Shown one piece after another: positions 25,155 through 33,584 of a DNA stretch of 38,341 bases. The stretch's first letter is position 1; each line of letters starts with the position of its first letter. Under the pieces are notes generated by a model. That model did not search any database. It had not been told where the DNA came from and was given only the letters and a program-made list of their open reading frames with translations. Position numbers and translations under genes: made by a program. Source of the DNA: a virus; IMG/VR virus record IMGVR_UViG_3300027849_000023, positions 1-38,341 of that record; one strand, written 5' to 3'.

Positions 25155-26369
25155 TTATGCTATATAGATTGTGTAAGGCACTTGTTGTAACTCGATCATT
25201 TTAGATTCGGCTTCAGATGCTCTACGATTTAATAATGCTTGTCTTGATGTTTCGTCGAAATAATTTCTTAATCTTTCAAGTAAGGCCGTCTTTTCAGATG
25301 TGGCTGCTGTTAGTAAATCACCTTGATTTAAATTAACTTCAGCATTAGGGATAGGTATACTGCTATATTTTCCTCTTACATATCCTAACATTTCTTTTGA
25401 TATTGCTAATGTGTATTCAAAAATCCATTGTCTACCAATTGAATTAATATAATCATAATTTGGATTTTCATAGGGAGTGTTTGAAACATTTGTTACTTGT
25501 GTAGGTGTTTTTTTAACTGAACCTTCTATTCTTTCATCTCTAATAATATATTCAAACCAAATGTTACGTTCACAACATCCATCACAACCCCCATTTGCAC
25601 CACTAAAATTGGGTATTGGGAATATTCTTAATTTAGTATTTCTAATTTCAAAGCTATAGTTACTTCTTCTAACTTGTCTATTCATATCAATAGATTGAAT
25701 AACTTGTAAATCATAATTTAAAGGCATCATTAAGAAACCTTCTCCTCCTCCAAAACCTCCTACTCCTGCAATGCCTGCAGCTATAGCTCCTCCAAATCCG
25801 AATCCATTATAAGGATCCATTAATATAGCAGATGCTGGTAATGGTTCTTGATAAAATACTCTTTTAACTTCTAAACCTGATGATCCAAAGGCAGCTAAAC
25901 CTGTACCTAATGAACTTGTTATTTTACTTGATGACATAAATGTCTCAAAATCATAATCTTGTATGCTTGAAGTTAAACCAAATGACCCTGAATAATAAGG
26001 TACATTACCACCTGATCCTGCTTCAGCACCATACATTTCTGTAAGTCTTACTATAGGTTCAAATGATGGGGTTATTAAAGCCTGATTTAAAGGACCCGAC
26101 CCTGTTTTAAGACCCTCTAATGTTAATTGATTATCTCTTACTTTATAAGCATATAACTCATTTCCATACGTAGTTACGGCTTCTTCAAAAGCGGTATAAA
26201 ACGACCCTGATTGTAATTCAATGTCAACTAAAGGATAACCTAATCTTCTTGCGCAAAAATCAGCTACTTTATCTGCATCGGTATCAAAATCTGCTTGTGC
26301 ATCATAAAAACCAAAAGGTGTTGCACCTGCCGCAAATGTTGATGTTCCTGTCCAAATTGGTACATTCAT
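25155..26369 (-). CDS. 13: Neck / head completion protein, gp13-like
   Basis: The protein has 404 residues against 309 in T4 gp13. The N-terminal helical part (ADKVADFCARRLGYPLVDIEL, then FYTAFEEAVTTYGNEL) resembles head-tail connector proteins. The middle is Gly/Ala-rich (about 185-212), and a compact Cys cluster GCDGCC lies at 261-266 (Cys262, Cys265, Cys266), unusual in this otherwise Cys-poor set. The C-terminus is helical. It should bind the portal after DNA packaging. A terminator lies just upstream and a late motif 15 bases before the ATG, so it begins a new transcription unit after the capsid gene. Confidence 0.6.
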   Translation of the reverse strand: MNVPIWTGTSTFAAGATPFGFYDAQADFDTDADKVADFCARRLGYPLVDIELQSGSFYTAFEEAVTTYGNELYAYKVRDNQLTLEGLKTGSGPLNQALITPSFEPIVRLTEMYGAEAGSGGNVPYYSGSFGLTSSIQDYDFETFMSSSKITSSLGTGLAAFGSSGLEVKRVFYQEPLPASAILMDPYNGFGFGGAIAAGIAGVGGFGGGEGFLMMPLNYDLQVIQSIDMNRQVRRSNYSFEIRNTKLRIFPIPNFSGANGGCDGCCERNIWFEYIIRDERIEGSVKKTPTQVTNVSNTPYENPNYDYINSIGRQWIFEYTLAISKEMLGYVRGKYSSIPIPNAEVNLNQGDLLTAATSEKTALLERLRNYFDETSRQALLNRRASEAESKMIELQQVPYTIYIA

Positions 26370-26384
26370 AGTATTAGTATTTTG

Positions 26385-26394
26385 TTATAAATAT
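26385..26394 (-). promoter_or_regulatory. Late motif before the gp13-like gene
   Basis: Exact copy of ATATTTATAA on the coding strand, extended as AATATTTATAACAAAATA. It lies 15 bases before the ATG at 26369 and directly after the terminator that ends the capsid transcript. Confidence 0.7.
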
Positions 26395-26418
26395 TGAAAA
26401 TTTCTTTATTATTATAAA

Positions 26419-26447
26419 CAAAAAAAAAGAGGCGCAAAAGCGCCTCT
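26419..26447 (-). terminator. Strong intrinsic terminator after the major capsid gene
   Basis: On the minus strand AGAGGCGC (26447-26440), loop TTTT, GCGCCTCT (26435-26428), then a run of T residues to 26421. The stem is perfect and GC-rich. It ends the capsid transcript 30 bases after the stop codon. Confidence 0.9.
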
Positions 26448-26476
26448 AATTTATTAAAATCTAGTTTAATCTCTTA

Positions 26477-28132
26477 TTATAGAGTATTTAAACCTGAAAT
26501 TTCGATAGTACCATAAAATTCTGGTCTTACCATTTTCTTAGCATATCTAGTCAATAGACCTTTTCTAGGCACAAACGTGTCTGGATCATATACTAATGGA
26601 GTCATAATTAATGGAATATATGGAGCAAATACAGCACCACTTTCTAAGAATTGTCCACCTCTAAATCCTAATAACATAATGTTAGAAGTCATGTAAGGGT
26701 TTTTGTAAACTTTATATCTTCCGTTTAATTGACCTACTTTCTGTACACCAAATGCATAAGAAGCTTTAGCAGCATCTCCATCTGAATCAGATGCAAATCC
26801 TGGTATAGATTCAATTATTGTAGCAACTGTTGGAGAAACTACCATAAAGTTAGCACCACCTCTTAAAGTTTTCTGGTGGATAATGTTACTTAACTTTTGA
26901 ACTTTAGTTCCTAATGTTTGGAACCATTGTCCTTGAGAATTGTAAAATCCTAGATCACTTACAGCACCTGCGCTTGTAATAGATGTGTTGTTAACAGCTG
27001 ACCATACTTCAGTTCCTGCAGCAGCGTTAGTAATTAACATACTTAAGATTTCTAAGTCAATTTCTAATGAAATGTACTCGCTTAAGATTGAAGTTAATTC
27101 AGCTTCAGCATCTAATGCATGATATGCATTTAAATCCTGTGCAAATTCTGGCGTCCATACAGCTTTCAATTTCTTAGTTTTAGCAACGATAGCAGATGAT
27201 TTCATCTGTACATTGATTTCTGGAATTGTTTGTGCTGGACAACAGTAAGAACCTGTTAGGTTATTGTTTCCGTTTGGTAATGAATTACCCGCTTCAAAGT
27301 CACCTCTGTATTGATCAGTTGGTTGTAAAGAAAAAGAAACTAATGCACTTTCAGTAGCTCCACCTGTAACCCAATCAGAAGCAGATACTACAAATGAGAT
27401 CTGTCCGTTTTGGCTTGTACTAAATGCATTTACTTGAATTGCAGTAGCCGAACCTGAATAAAGTTGGAATGATTTTACAGCAGTAGCGTCTATGTATGCA
27501 AAACTTGAAGTGTTAAAAGTAATTAATCTATACTCGTTGTTAGCAACTGATGCAGAATAATCTGAATCATAATCTAGGTTACCCCAAGATGCAGTAGCAG
27601 CAGCAACACCAGCTTTTAAGCTTGAAGTTGTTTGTGTAGAATATGAGAATCTACCTGATCCGTATAATCCACCTGCGTTTGTATTACCAAATGGGTTAGT
27701 AGCAACGCTACCGTTTCCATAAAGTGATTGACCTGCAGTAAATGGTGCTTTGTTAGTACCATATTGGAAGTCTAGGAAGAATACAAGACCAGAAGGTAAG
27801 TTCATTGGTTGAACCGAAACAAATTCCTTTGCAGCGATTTGACCAAATACTTTTCTTACTAATGGTAAAGCAACTCCTGCCCATTGACCACCAATGTTTA
27901 CAGCAGTTTGTGATTGAAATGTACCTGAAGATGCATTTCCTCCACCTGTTTGAGAAGATTCGACAACAAGTTGTTTAGCTTGGTTTTCAAGAATGATACC
28001 CATGTTACTTTTATGGGAACCATCTAAACCTTCTAATAAACCTGTTTTTTCCCATTTTGTGGCTAACCTAGCAGCATCACTCTGTACCGAGTGATATGGG
28101 TTAGCGCTTTCTAATAGAGAATTTAAGCTCAT
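26477..28132 (-). CDS. 23: Major capsid protein, gp23-like
   Basis: The protein has 551 residues. The N-terminus aligns by eye with T4 gp23: KWEKTGLLEG (T4 KWKPLLEG) and IILENQAKQ (T4 KIFENQEKD), then GQWAGVALPLVRKVFGQIAAKEFVSVQPMNLPSG leading into the HK97-fold core. A prohead-protease site should remove the first 50-60 residues; candidates are IILE-N (after Glu49) and VVE-S (after Glu58). Residues about 200-300 form a Ser/Thr-rich insertion, as in gp23. The end is KKMVRPEFYGTIEISGLNTL. A variant late motif touches the ATG, and a strong terminator follows. Confidence 0.95.
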   Translation of the reverse strand: MSLNSLLESANPYHSVQSDAARLATKWEKTGLLEGLDGSHKSNMGIILENQAKQLVVESSQTGGGNASSGTFQSQTAVNIGGQWAGVALPLVRKVFGQIAAKEFVSVQPMNLPSGLVFFLDFQYGTNKAPFTAGQSLYGNGSVATNPFGNTNAGGLYGSGRFSYSTQTTSSLKAGVAAATASWGNLDYDSDYSASVANNEYRLITFNTSSFAYIDATAVKSFQLYSGSATAIQVNAFSTSQNGQISFVVSASDWVTGGATESALVSFSLQPTDQYRGDFEAGNSLPNGNNNLTGSYCCPAQTIPEINVQMKSSAIVAKTKKLKAVWTPEFAQDLNAYHALDAEAELTSILSEYISLEIDLEILSMLITNAAAGTEVWSAVNNTSITSAGAVSDLGFYNSQGQWFQTLGTKVQKLSNIIHQKTLRGGANFMVVSPTVATIIESIPGFASDSDGDAAKASYAFGVQKVGQLNGRYKVYKNPYMTSNIMLLGFRGGQFLESGAVFAPYIPLIMTPLVYDPDTFVPRKGLLTRYAKKMVRPEFYGTIEISGLNTL

Positions 28133-28141
28133 AATAAATAG
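28132..28141 (-). promoter_or_regulatory. Variant late motif touching the capsid gene start
   Basis: The coding strand reads CTATTTATTA, matching 8 of 10 positions of the late motif, and its last base is the A of the ATG. If it is a promoter box, transcription would begin inside the coding region, so it may instead aid translation or be a chance match. Confidence 0.3.
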
Positions 28142-28165
28142 TTTTAAATTTTAGTTAATGTTTTT

Positions 28166-29476
28166 TTAAATTAATCCCGCAAGCTTACGCATACGGTTGA
28201 AAACGTCATTTGATTCGATAATAGGTTGTTTTGCTGACGTCGCTTTTGGTTCTAAACCACTAGCTTTCGAAGCTGAACCTTTTACTCTATTAACCATGTT
28301 CGTACTGTCAAGTAATCCCTCGTTTAATGTTGTGTAAATTGTTTTTGCTTGTTTTACATCCTGAGCCTTGTCAAATGCTTTTAATACTTTTACTTTTTTA
28401 CTTTCTGTTAAGTTTTTAGCTTTGAAAATTTTATTAGTATAAAGTAGTTTCGCGTTTAATAGATTTACTTCATTAAGTTCTGCTTTTAATTCATTTACTG
28501 AACTGATTGCAGATTCTAAATCTTCTTCCATTTTACGCATTTTTTCAGTTTCCATTTCTGGTTTAGATTCCTTTTTGAACTTACCGTCCTTTTTCTCATC
28601 GTCACCTTTTCTTTGAACTGGATTAGACATTTCGTCTAACTCGTCTTTGTCATCTTTTTTAACTTCGTCGATTTCAATGTCTACGTCTACGTCTTCAACA
28701 TCTTCGATGTCAATTTCGTCTTCTACGTCTACTTCGTCTTCTACGAATTCATCGCCTGGTTCAATTTCTCCACCTGCGACCATGTCTTTAATGACATCTT
28801 CAATAAAGCCTTTAAGGTCATCTTCAGACATATCTTCAAGATCAATTTCTTCATCTTCAAGACCATCTTCCATGTCTTCCTTTTCGTCTTTTTCACCGTC
28901 TAAAAAGCCTTCTTCTTCAGCGTCAGTACGTTCATCTTCTTTGATGTCTTCGTCTTCTTCTTCAGTAGTTAAAATAGCATTTTCGCTTACGTCTTCTTTC
29001 TTATCAGCTTTTAATTTAGCTAATTTCTTTTCGTCGTCTGCGAGGTCTTTTTCAAGACTCTTAATGTGGTCTCTATCATCTCTGATAGCGCCTTCCATTT
29101 TTTTCTGCTCTTCTTTGTTACCCTTTTTAGAGTCTTCAAGTTCAGCTAATAGTTCGTCAAGATTTATATCTTCATCTACTTCTTCATCTTCTTGTACTGT
29201 TGATGTTCCCACTTTACGTGGTGCAGTATCAATTGAATCACCAGCAGGTGAATTTTTTCTTTCAAAGCTAGGAGCGTCCATTTCTTTTACTTCCTCTTCA
29301 GATTCTTTTACTTCATCATCCTCTTTATCCATTTCATCTAACTTTGCAGATAGCATAGATTTAAGGTGTGGAGTGAAAGCTTCTTCTAGAGCAAGTTTTG
29401 CATTAGCGATTGCTACTTCCTTAACGGACTTTGCATCGGCAATGGCTTCTTTTAGCAAATCTCTGTTTGTTGCCAT
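28166..29476 (-). CDS. 22: Prohead core scaffolding protein, gp22-like
   Basis: The ATG at 29476 gives 436 residues; three further codons upstream would need a TTG. The N-terminus is helical (RDLLKEAIADAKSVKEVAIANAKLALEEAF), and residues about 50-290 are extremely rich in Glu, Asp and Lys, as expected of a scaffold core that is degraded by the prohead protease. A coiled coil follows near 310-345, and the end is NRMRKLAGLI. An (I/L)xE site, LKE, lies at residues 8-10. It lies directly upstream of the capsid gene, as in T4. The antisense strand shows a long Ser-rich frame purely because of the Asp/Glu codons. Confidence 0.88.
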   Translation of the reverse strand: MATNRDLLKEAIADAKSVKEVAIANAKLALEEAFTPHLKSMLSAKLDEMDKEDDEVKESEEEVKEMDAPSFERKNSPAGDSIDTAPRKVGTSTVQEDEEVDEDINLDELLAELEDSKKGNKEEQKKMEGAIRDDRDHIKSLEKDLADDEKKLAKLKADKKEDVSENAILTTEEEDEDIKEDERTDAEEEGFLDGEKDEKEDMEDGLEDEEIDLEDMSEDDLKGFIEDVIKDMVAGGEIEPGDEFVEDEVDVEDEIDIEDVEDVDVDIEIDEVKKDDKDELDEMSNPVQRKGDDEKKDGKFKKESKPEMETEKMRKMEEDLESAISSVNELKAELNEVNLLNAKLLYTNKIFKAKNLTESKKVKVLKAFDKAQDVKQAKTIYTTLNEGLLDSTNMVNRVKGSASKASGLEPKATSAKQPIIESNDVFNRMRKLAGLI

Positions 29477-29501
29477 AGTTCCCAAAATTTTGTTTGTGAA
29501 A

Positions 29502-29567
29502 TACGATTATTAAGAATCGTAATAAGTATTAATTATATATCGACATCATATAAGATATTCATGATGT
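29502..29567 (-). promoter_or_regulatory. Two hairpins in the leader of the scaffold gene
   Basis: In the 125-base gap between protease and scaffold genes, the coding strand has ACATCAT (29567-29561) pairing with ATGATGT (29549-29543) over an 11-base loop, and TACGATT (29521-29515) pairing with AATCGTA (29508-29502) over six bases. No U-tract or late motif follows. They may be RNA processing or stability elements; function is unknown. This is among the longest gene-free stretches in the window. Confidence 0.4.
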
Positions 29568-29601
29568 ATTCTGGTTATACGTATATGAGTATTTTTAGAA
29601 A

Positions 29602-30201
29602 TTACACTATTGGGCAAGACCCTTTTGAACAAAGGATTTCGTGTATTAATGAATTAACTTTAGTGTAATTGTAGTTAACCATTTCTTTTCCTTCTTTAAT
29701 GCTATGCATGTATGATCCTGGATTTGAAGGAGTTGAGACAAAATCCCAACATAATAGTTCAAAATCATCTTGAACCTCCATTACACCACCTCTTTGTTCT
29801 AATGAACCCATACCTCTTGATGATACACCTACGGTAACACCATGTTTAATTAGTTCTTTAAGTATATTTCCTGAAGGTGTAGGTAAAATTTCTATTTTAC
29901 CCATTACATTATCTCCATCCCACCAATATTCAGATATTAAGTGTGATACATTTTTTAAGTTAACTACTGAAGATTCAGGGTGGTCTAATTCTCCCATTGA
30001 ACGTCTTTGTTCAATTAATTCAGAATATTTGTCCATTTCCCTATCCCAAAGACCTTTAGAATAATATCTACCATTACCATTTTTAACTTCTGCCGTTGCT
30101 AATACTCCTTCGACTAATAAGTTACCAGCATCAGAAATATTTTCTGTTAACTGATTTGGGGATGCCTTAAACGCATGCGTTTCTATTAGTAATGTCTTCA
30201 T
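29602..30201 (-). CDS. 21: Prohead maturation protease, gp21-like
   Basis: The protein has 199 residues, near the 212 of T4 gp21. Catalytic candidates are His74 in GELDHPES and Ser127/Ser128 in VGVSSRGMG, with WDFVSTPSNPG (Asp153) completing the conserved core. The NGRYYSKGLWD segment near 44-53 is typical for phage prohead proteases. It cuts scaffold, capsid and internal proteins after (L/I)-x-E during head maturation, then itself. It lies between the core-protein gene and the scaffold gene, as in T4 (67-68-21-22-23). Confidence 0.93.
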   Translation of the reverse strand: MKTLLIETHAFKASPNQLTENISDAGNLLVEGVLATAEVKNGNGRYYSKGLWDREMDKYSELIEQRRSMGELDHPESSVVNLKNVSHLISEYWWDGDNVMGKIEILPTPSGNILKELIKHGVTVGVSSRGMGSLEQRGGVMEVQDDFELLCWDFVSTPSNPGSYMHSIKEGKEMVNYNYTKVNSLIHEILCSKGSCPIV

Positions 30202-30214
30202 GTATAACTTTATT

Positions 30215-31681
30215 TTATTTATAGTTTCCTACGTGATCTCTATTAATAGCCCCTGCTATTTTTTTAGCATCTTCTTCTGATTTACCTGATTTTTCAATTT
30301 TGTCAACTACACTATCAAAAGATTCTTCTACTTCTTCTTCACCTACTACTTCTTGTTTACTATATTTTTTACCACAAGATTTTTCATAGATTTTTTCCAT
30401 GCCAGCTTTCTTTTTCTCTAAAAGTTTAATCTCTCTTTGCATTTCTTTCATCTTAGACTTATCAATTAATTCACTAAGATTTTCATCCTCGTTAATTGAA
30501 GCTACTCTGTCTACTTTTTCTTGAATAAATTCATGTAAATAGTCTAATTGAGCTTCTAACTTTACGGCTTCAGCTTCTTTTCCTATTTCTGCTAATTTTG
30601 TATCTATTGTTTCTTTTTTCATTTTTTTCTTTTTTTCTTTTGCTGCTTTAGCCATTGGTTCTTTAGTATCACCATCTCCATCAACATCCGGATAATCAGG
30701 TCTTGATTCTTCTTCCATACCTGCTTTGTCTTGAGAAGCATCTATTGCTTTATCAACAGCGGATTCTTTTACTTTAGGTTCCATTGGTTTTTCAGTTTCA
30801 AAGTCTTGTAAACTTTCTGCTTCTTTTACAGGTATTGGAGCAACTGATGTCCATTGTAATCCTTGTTCATTCATCATTTGTTTTATTACTTCACCTGATA
30901 GTGAAGCTAATGAGTTTGGATTTCCTTTACCTATTACAAGGTTTTCTTTAACTACTTTTTGAACTGACTCTTTTACTACTGCCCAATTGTTATCCGTGTC
31001 TTTTAATTTATCACTATATCCACTACCTCCATAGGTTTTACCATCATTTTCTTGTACTGCTGGTTGTTGATATCCTAAATCTTTAACTCCAAATTGTCCA
31101 TTTTTTACATAATGTAATGGATCTTTAGCTAAGTTTTTAACTGCTAAAGCTTGTGCTTCTTCTAATGTTAATTCTGGATTGTATTTAGTTTCAACGTATA
31201 CTCCGTTTAGCATTTCTTGCCCATTAACATTATTAATATTATCTACTACAGGAGAATAATCATAATTATGTGATTCTATATTTTCAACTGAATCTGCTAC
31301 TTTGTAAGAACCAACACCACCACTTTTCATTTCAAACTTTAATTTAGGATCAGCTGATATTTTTTCATCTTGTTCCTTAGTATTAAATTTCATATCGTTA
31401 TTAACAATAGGATTTAATGATTTATCTCCAGCTTCATTTAAAAAATTATTAAATTTAGTTTCCCAAGTTGGTTTAGCAGGTGCTTCCCATGAACTAATAG
31501 GTTTTAAATCTACATAGTTTTCTTGAATTACACTTCTTCTTTTTAAAATATTAGATGCTTGTGTAAAATTGGCAGCATTATTAATCATTGAAGGGTATTG
31601 AAGTTTAGCTTCTTTAAGGAACACATCTTTTGCTCCTTTTCCTTCTTTAATTAAATTGTAATGTTCTTGTAGTGTTTTCAT
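30215..31681 (-). CDS. Putative internal head/prohead core protein
   Basis: The protein has 488 residues. The N-terminus MKTLQEHYNLIKE resembles the T4 capsid-targeting sequence MKTYQEFIAE of internal proteins I-III, with an IKE protease site at 11-13. The middle is polar and low-complexity; a Ca-loop-like DVDGDGDTKE is followed by a very basic KEKKKKMKKE stretch. The C-terminal 130 residues are strongly helical and charged (LEKKKAGMEKIYEKSCGKKY), ending with KKIAGAINRDHVGNYK. It may be packaged in the prohead and processed by gp21. It starts one base after the small 78-residue gene. No named family is recognised. Confidence 0.7.
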   Translation of the reverse strand: MKTLQEHYNLIKEGKGAKDVFLKEAKLQYPSMINNAANFTQASNILKRRSVIQENYVDLKPISSWEAPAKPTWETKFNNFLNEAGDKSLNPIVNNDMKFNTKEQDEKISADPKLKFEMKSGGVGSYKVADSVENIESHNYDYSPVVDNINNVNGQEMLNGVYVETKYNPELTLEEAQALAVKNLAKDPLHYVKNGQFGVKDLGYQQPAVQENDGKTYGGSGYSDKLKDTDNNWAVVKESVQKVVKENLVIGKGNPNSLASLSGEVIKQMMNEQGLQWTSVAPIPVKEAESLQDFETEKPMEPKVKESAVDKAIDASQDKAGMEEESRPDYPDVDGDGDTKEPMAKAAKEKKKKMKKETIDTKLAEIGKEAEAVKLEAQLDYLHEFIQEKVDRVASINEDENLSELIDKSKMKEMQREIKLLEKKKAGMEKIYEKSCGKKYSKQEVVGEEEVEESFDSVVDKIEKSGKSEEDAKKIAGAINRDHVGNYK

Positions 31682-31682
31682 A

Positions 31683-31919
31683 TTATTTTTCTAATAGTGT
31701 TTCTATGTCCTTTAAAAAATCTCCAATTAAGTCTGTGGGTTTAATTACCGCATAGGTTTTTGGTTGGTCTCTATAGGTTTTTATTGTTTCAATTTTTGCT
31801 TGACGTAATAATTTTTTAATATCATCGATTCTTGCTTCTAATCCATCAAATGCGTTAATGCGTTCTTGTTGGAATTCTTTAGCTTTGTTTTCTTCTTCTT
31901 TTACAATTCTGTATCTCAT
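31683..31919 (-). CDS. Small helical head-region protein
   Basis: The protein has 78 residues and is helical and charged throughout (RYRIVKEEENKAKEFQQERI, then ARIDDIKKLLRQAKIETIKT). Its first eight residues contain IVKE, close to a prohead protease site. The position between portal and protease genes equals that of T4 genes 67 and 68, which encode small prohead core proteins, so a core role is plausible. A late motif lies one base before the ATG. Next gene begins one base after its stop. Confidence 0.65.
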   Translation of the reverse strand: MRYRIVKEEENKAKEFQQERINAFDGLEARIDDIKKLLRQAKIETIKTYRDQPKTYAVIKPTDLIGDFLKDIETLLEK

Positions 31920-31920
31920 A

Positions 31921-31930
31921 TTATAAATAT
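31921..31930 (-). promoter_or_regulatory. Late motif directly before the 78-residue protein gene
   Basis: Exact copy of ATATTTATAA on the coding strand, separated from the ATG by one base. A promoter here would give a leaderless or internally started transcript for this gene, so it may serve the following large core-protein gene. Confidence 0.55.
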
Positions 31931-31935
31931 TGGCC

Positions 31936-32712
31936 TTATCCCCAAAGTTTACGAACTGGCATAGATGAGCCTTTTTGTACGTAAGTTCCTTTTTTATTTT
32001 TAGGGACTAATTGGTATTTAAATGCTTTTACTAAATAATTATCCTTTACCCCATCTTCACTAGCTTTAGGTCCAGGTCCTAAATCTGCACCCGGATTATC
32101 TTTACCTTCAGCAATACCAAAAGAACTAACCATACCTGAAGGTAGTTTCATTTTTTGTTTAGATGTTACTTTTTTAGCTTTAGGTGCTTTTCCAAGTTTT
32201 TTTCTAATTATATTTTGTACTTTTTCTTTTACTGGTTTGTATCCAATAGAAGTATATGCTGAATCATCATCGGTTCCATCTGCTTTTTTATTTTTATTAA
32301 ATGCATAAGGTGTATTATAAGCTCCAGCTGCTCCGGACATAGATACTTCTTCCACATCATTTTCTGATATAGTCATTCTTTTATAATCTTCAGGGTATTC
32401 CCTGCGTAGATGAGTTCTTAATTTATTTTTTATTAACCTAAGATCGTCATAAATTTCTCTAAATTTTTCATCATCTTTTGTTTTAGTATAAACCCCTTTA
32501 GCTGTTGCAGATGCATCAGTTACCTCATCAAATAATTTGTCAAAGTTAGGTAATTCAGAAACTTTCCATCCTACTTGACCCGTTTGTGGGTTAATAGAAT
32601 CAACAGTAAATCTAGTGTTTCCATCTTTAGAATATGTTATATCACCTATTTTATAATTGCCCTGTTGGGCTAAATTAGGAGAAGCTTCTTTAATTTTATA
32701 TTTGAACGCCAT
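31936..32712 (-). CDS. Hypothetical head-region protein
   Basis: The protein has 258 residues. It begins MAFKYKIKEASPN, with an IKE site at 7-9 of prohead-protease type. A beta-rich part (about 15-55) is followed by a helix (DDEKFREIYDDLRLIKNKLR), a Gly/Ala/Tyr segment EVSMSGAAGAYNTPYAF, a strongly basic stretch (RKKLGKAPKAKKVTSKQKMK) and a C-terminal PVRKLWG. The start overlaps the 3' end of the preceding gene by 17 bases, so expression is coupled. A basic internal protein of the head is a reasonable guess; the family is not recognised. Confidence 0.65.
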   Translation of the reverse strand: MAFKYKIKEASPNLAQQGNYKIGDITYSKDGNTRFTVDSINPQTGQVGWKVSELPNFDKLFDEVTDASATAKGVYTKTKDDEKFREIYDDLRLIKNKLRTHLRREYPEDYKRMTISENDVEEVSMSGAAGAYNTPYAFNKNKKADGTDDDSAYTSIGYKPVKEKVQNIIRKKLGKAPKAKKVTSKQKMKLPSGMVSSFGIAEGKDNPGADLGPGPKASEDGVKDNYLVKAFKYQLVPKNKKGTYVQKGSSMPVRKLWG

Positions 32713-33559
32713 TTGCTGTTTTAATTTCTTGAATTAATTCATAATATTGAAGTAAGTCAACTAGATTATCACTATCTACCCTATCAGTTTTATCTAATTC
32801 AACTAGTAATTTTGAAACCTCTTGTACTTTAATTTGTGTAGCTTTATCTTTAATATTGTTCCCTGTTTCTTCTAATAAAGAATGTAATTCTTTTATTTTA
32901 GAATTATAAAAGTTTCTTAAACTAGGGGTTGAATCTACAGAATAAATAAATTCTTTAAGTACTTGTTTTTGATCAACACTTAAATTATCATATTTATCGT
33001 TAAATTTTTCTAATAATATTCTATATGTTAGTGATCTAACATCTTTATCATACTCTGAAAATTCATTCAATAATTGATCTTTACTATCTTTTTTTAATTC
33101 CTGTTTAGTTAAATGTTCTAATAATGTGATTTTATTATTATTAATTTGGTCTAAATCAGTAATTTCAGGGTTGTTATAACTTTCTAATAAAGTATAAATA
33201 GAACCTATTTCTTTATAATTATTTATTTTAGAACCAAAAAATGATTCTAAATTATAATGTTTTTTAATCTCATTAATTAAATTATATTTTTGTTTCTTTA
33301 ATGAAGTTCTATTTAGTTTTTTAGAATTTTCTAAAATGGTAGAAATCAATAAATTAGCTCTACTTTCACTTAATATTTTAGATTTTAAAACGGATTCATA
33401 TAATTTGTATTCACGTCCAAGTTCACTTTTTACAAAGTTTTCTTTTAGTAGGTTAATTGCTGGTGAGTCTACGCCTTTTAAAGTATCGGCTGTTATTTGC
33501 CTTACTAGCAGTTCAAATAGTATGCCAGTATTTTTATACTTTGAGTGTTTTATTTTCAT
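32696..33559 (-). CDS. Hypothetical helical protein downstream of the portal gene
   Basis: The ATG at 33559 gives 287 residues; the codon before it is TTG. The protein is almost all helix, Lys/Leu/Asn-rich, and starts with KHSKYKNTGILFELLVRQITADTL. There is no N-terminal (I/L)xE site, unlike the neighbouring head genes. It follows the portal gene and has a late motif 15 bases upstream. It may be an assembly chaperone or prohead core protein by position (T4 has genes 67 and 68 here). I have an unverified impression that related proteins occur in marine T4-like phages. Confidence 0.65.
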   Translation of the reverse strand: MKIKHSKYKNTGILFELLVRQITADTLKGVDSPAINLLKENFVKSELGREYKLYESVLKSKILSESRANLLISTILENSKKLNRTSLKKQKYNLINEIKKHYNLESFFGSKINNYKEIGSIYTLLESYNNPEITDLDQINNNKITLLEHLTKQELKKDSKDQLLNEFSEYDKDVRSLTYRILLEKFNDKYDNLSVDQKQVLKEFIYSVDSTPSLRNFYNSKIKELHSLLEETGNNIKDKATQIKVQEVSKLLVELDKTDRVDSDNLVDLLQYYELIQEIKTANGVQI

Positions 33560-33574
33560 CAAAAATATATTTAT

Positions 33575-33584
33575 TTATAAATAT
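33575..33584 (-). promoter_or_regulatory. Late motif after the portal gene
   Basis: Exact copy of ATATTTATAA on the coding strand, extended as AATATTTATAAATAAATA; this copy also contains the full T4-type TATAAATA. It overlaps the portal stop codon by one base and lies 15 bases before the ATG at 33559. Confidence 0.65.

Noticed and set aside
28647-29513. Long Ser-rich frame on the plus strand (288 codons)
   Set aside because: It is the exact antisense of the Asp/Glu-rich scaffold gene; complements of GAA/GAT-type codons read as Ser, Phe and Ile. It has no promoter or coding-like protein pattern.
33560-33562. TTG start one codon before the ATG of the gene after the portal (likewise TTG starts at 1542 and 29485)
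   Set aside because: ATG codons follow within one to eight codons, and the ATG starts suit the signal peptide (1518) or usual leader lengths better.
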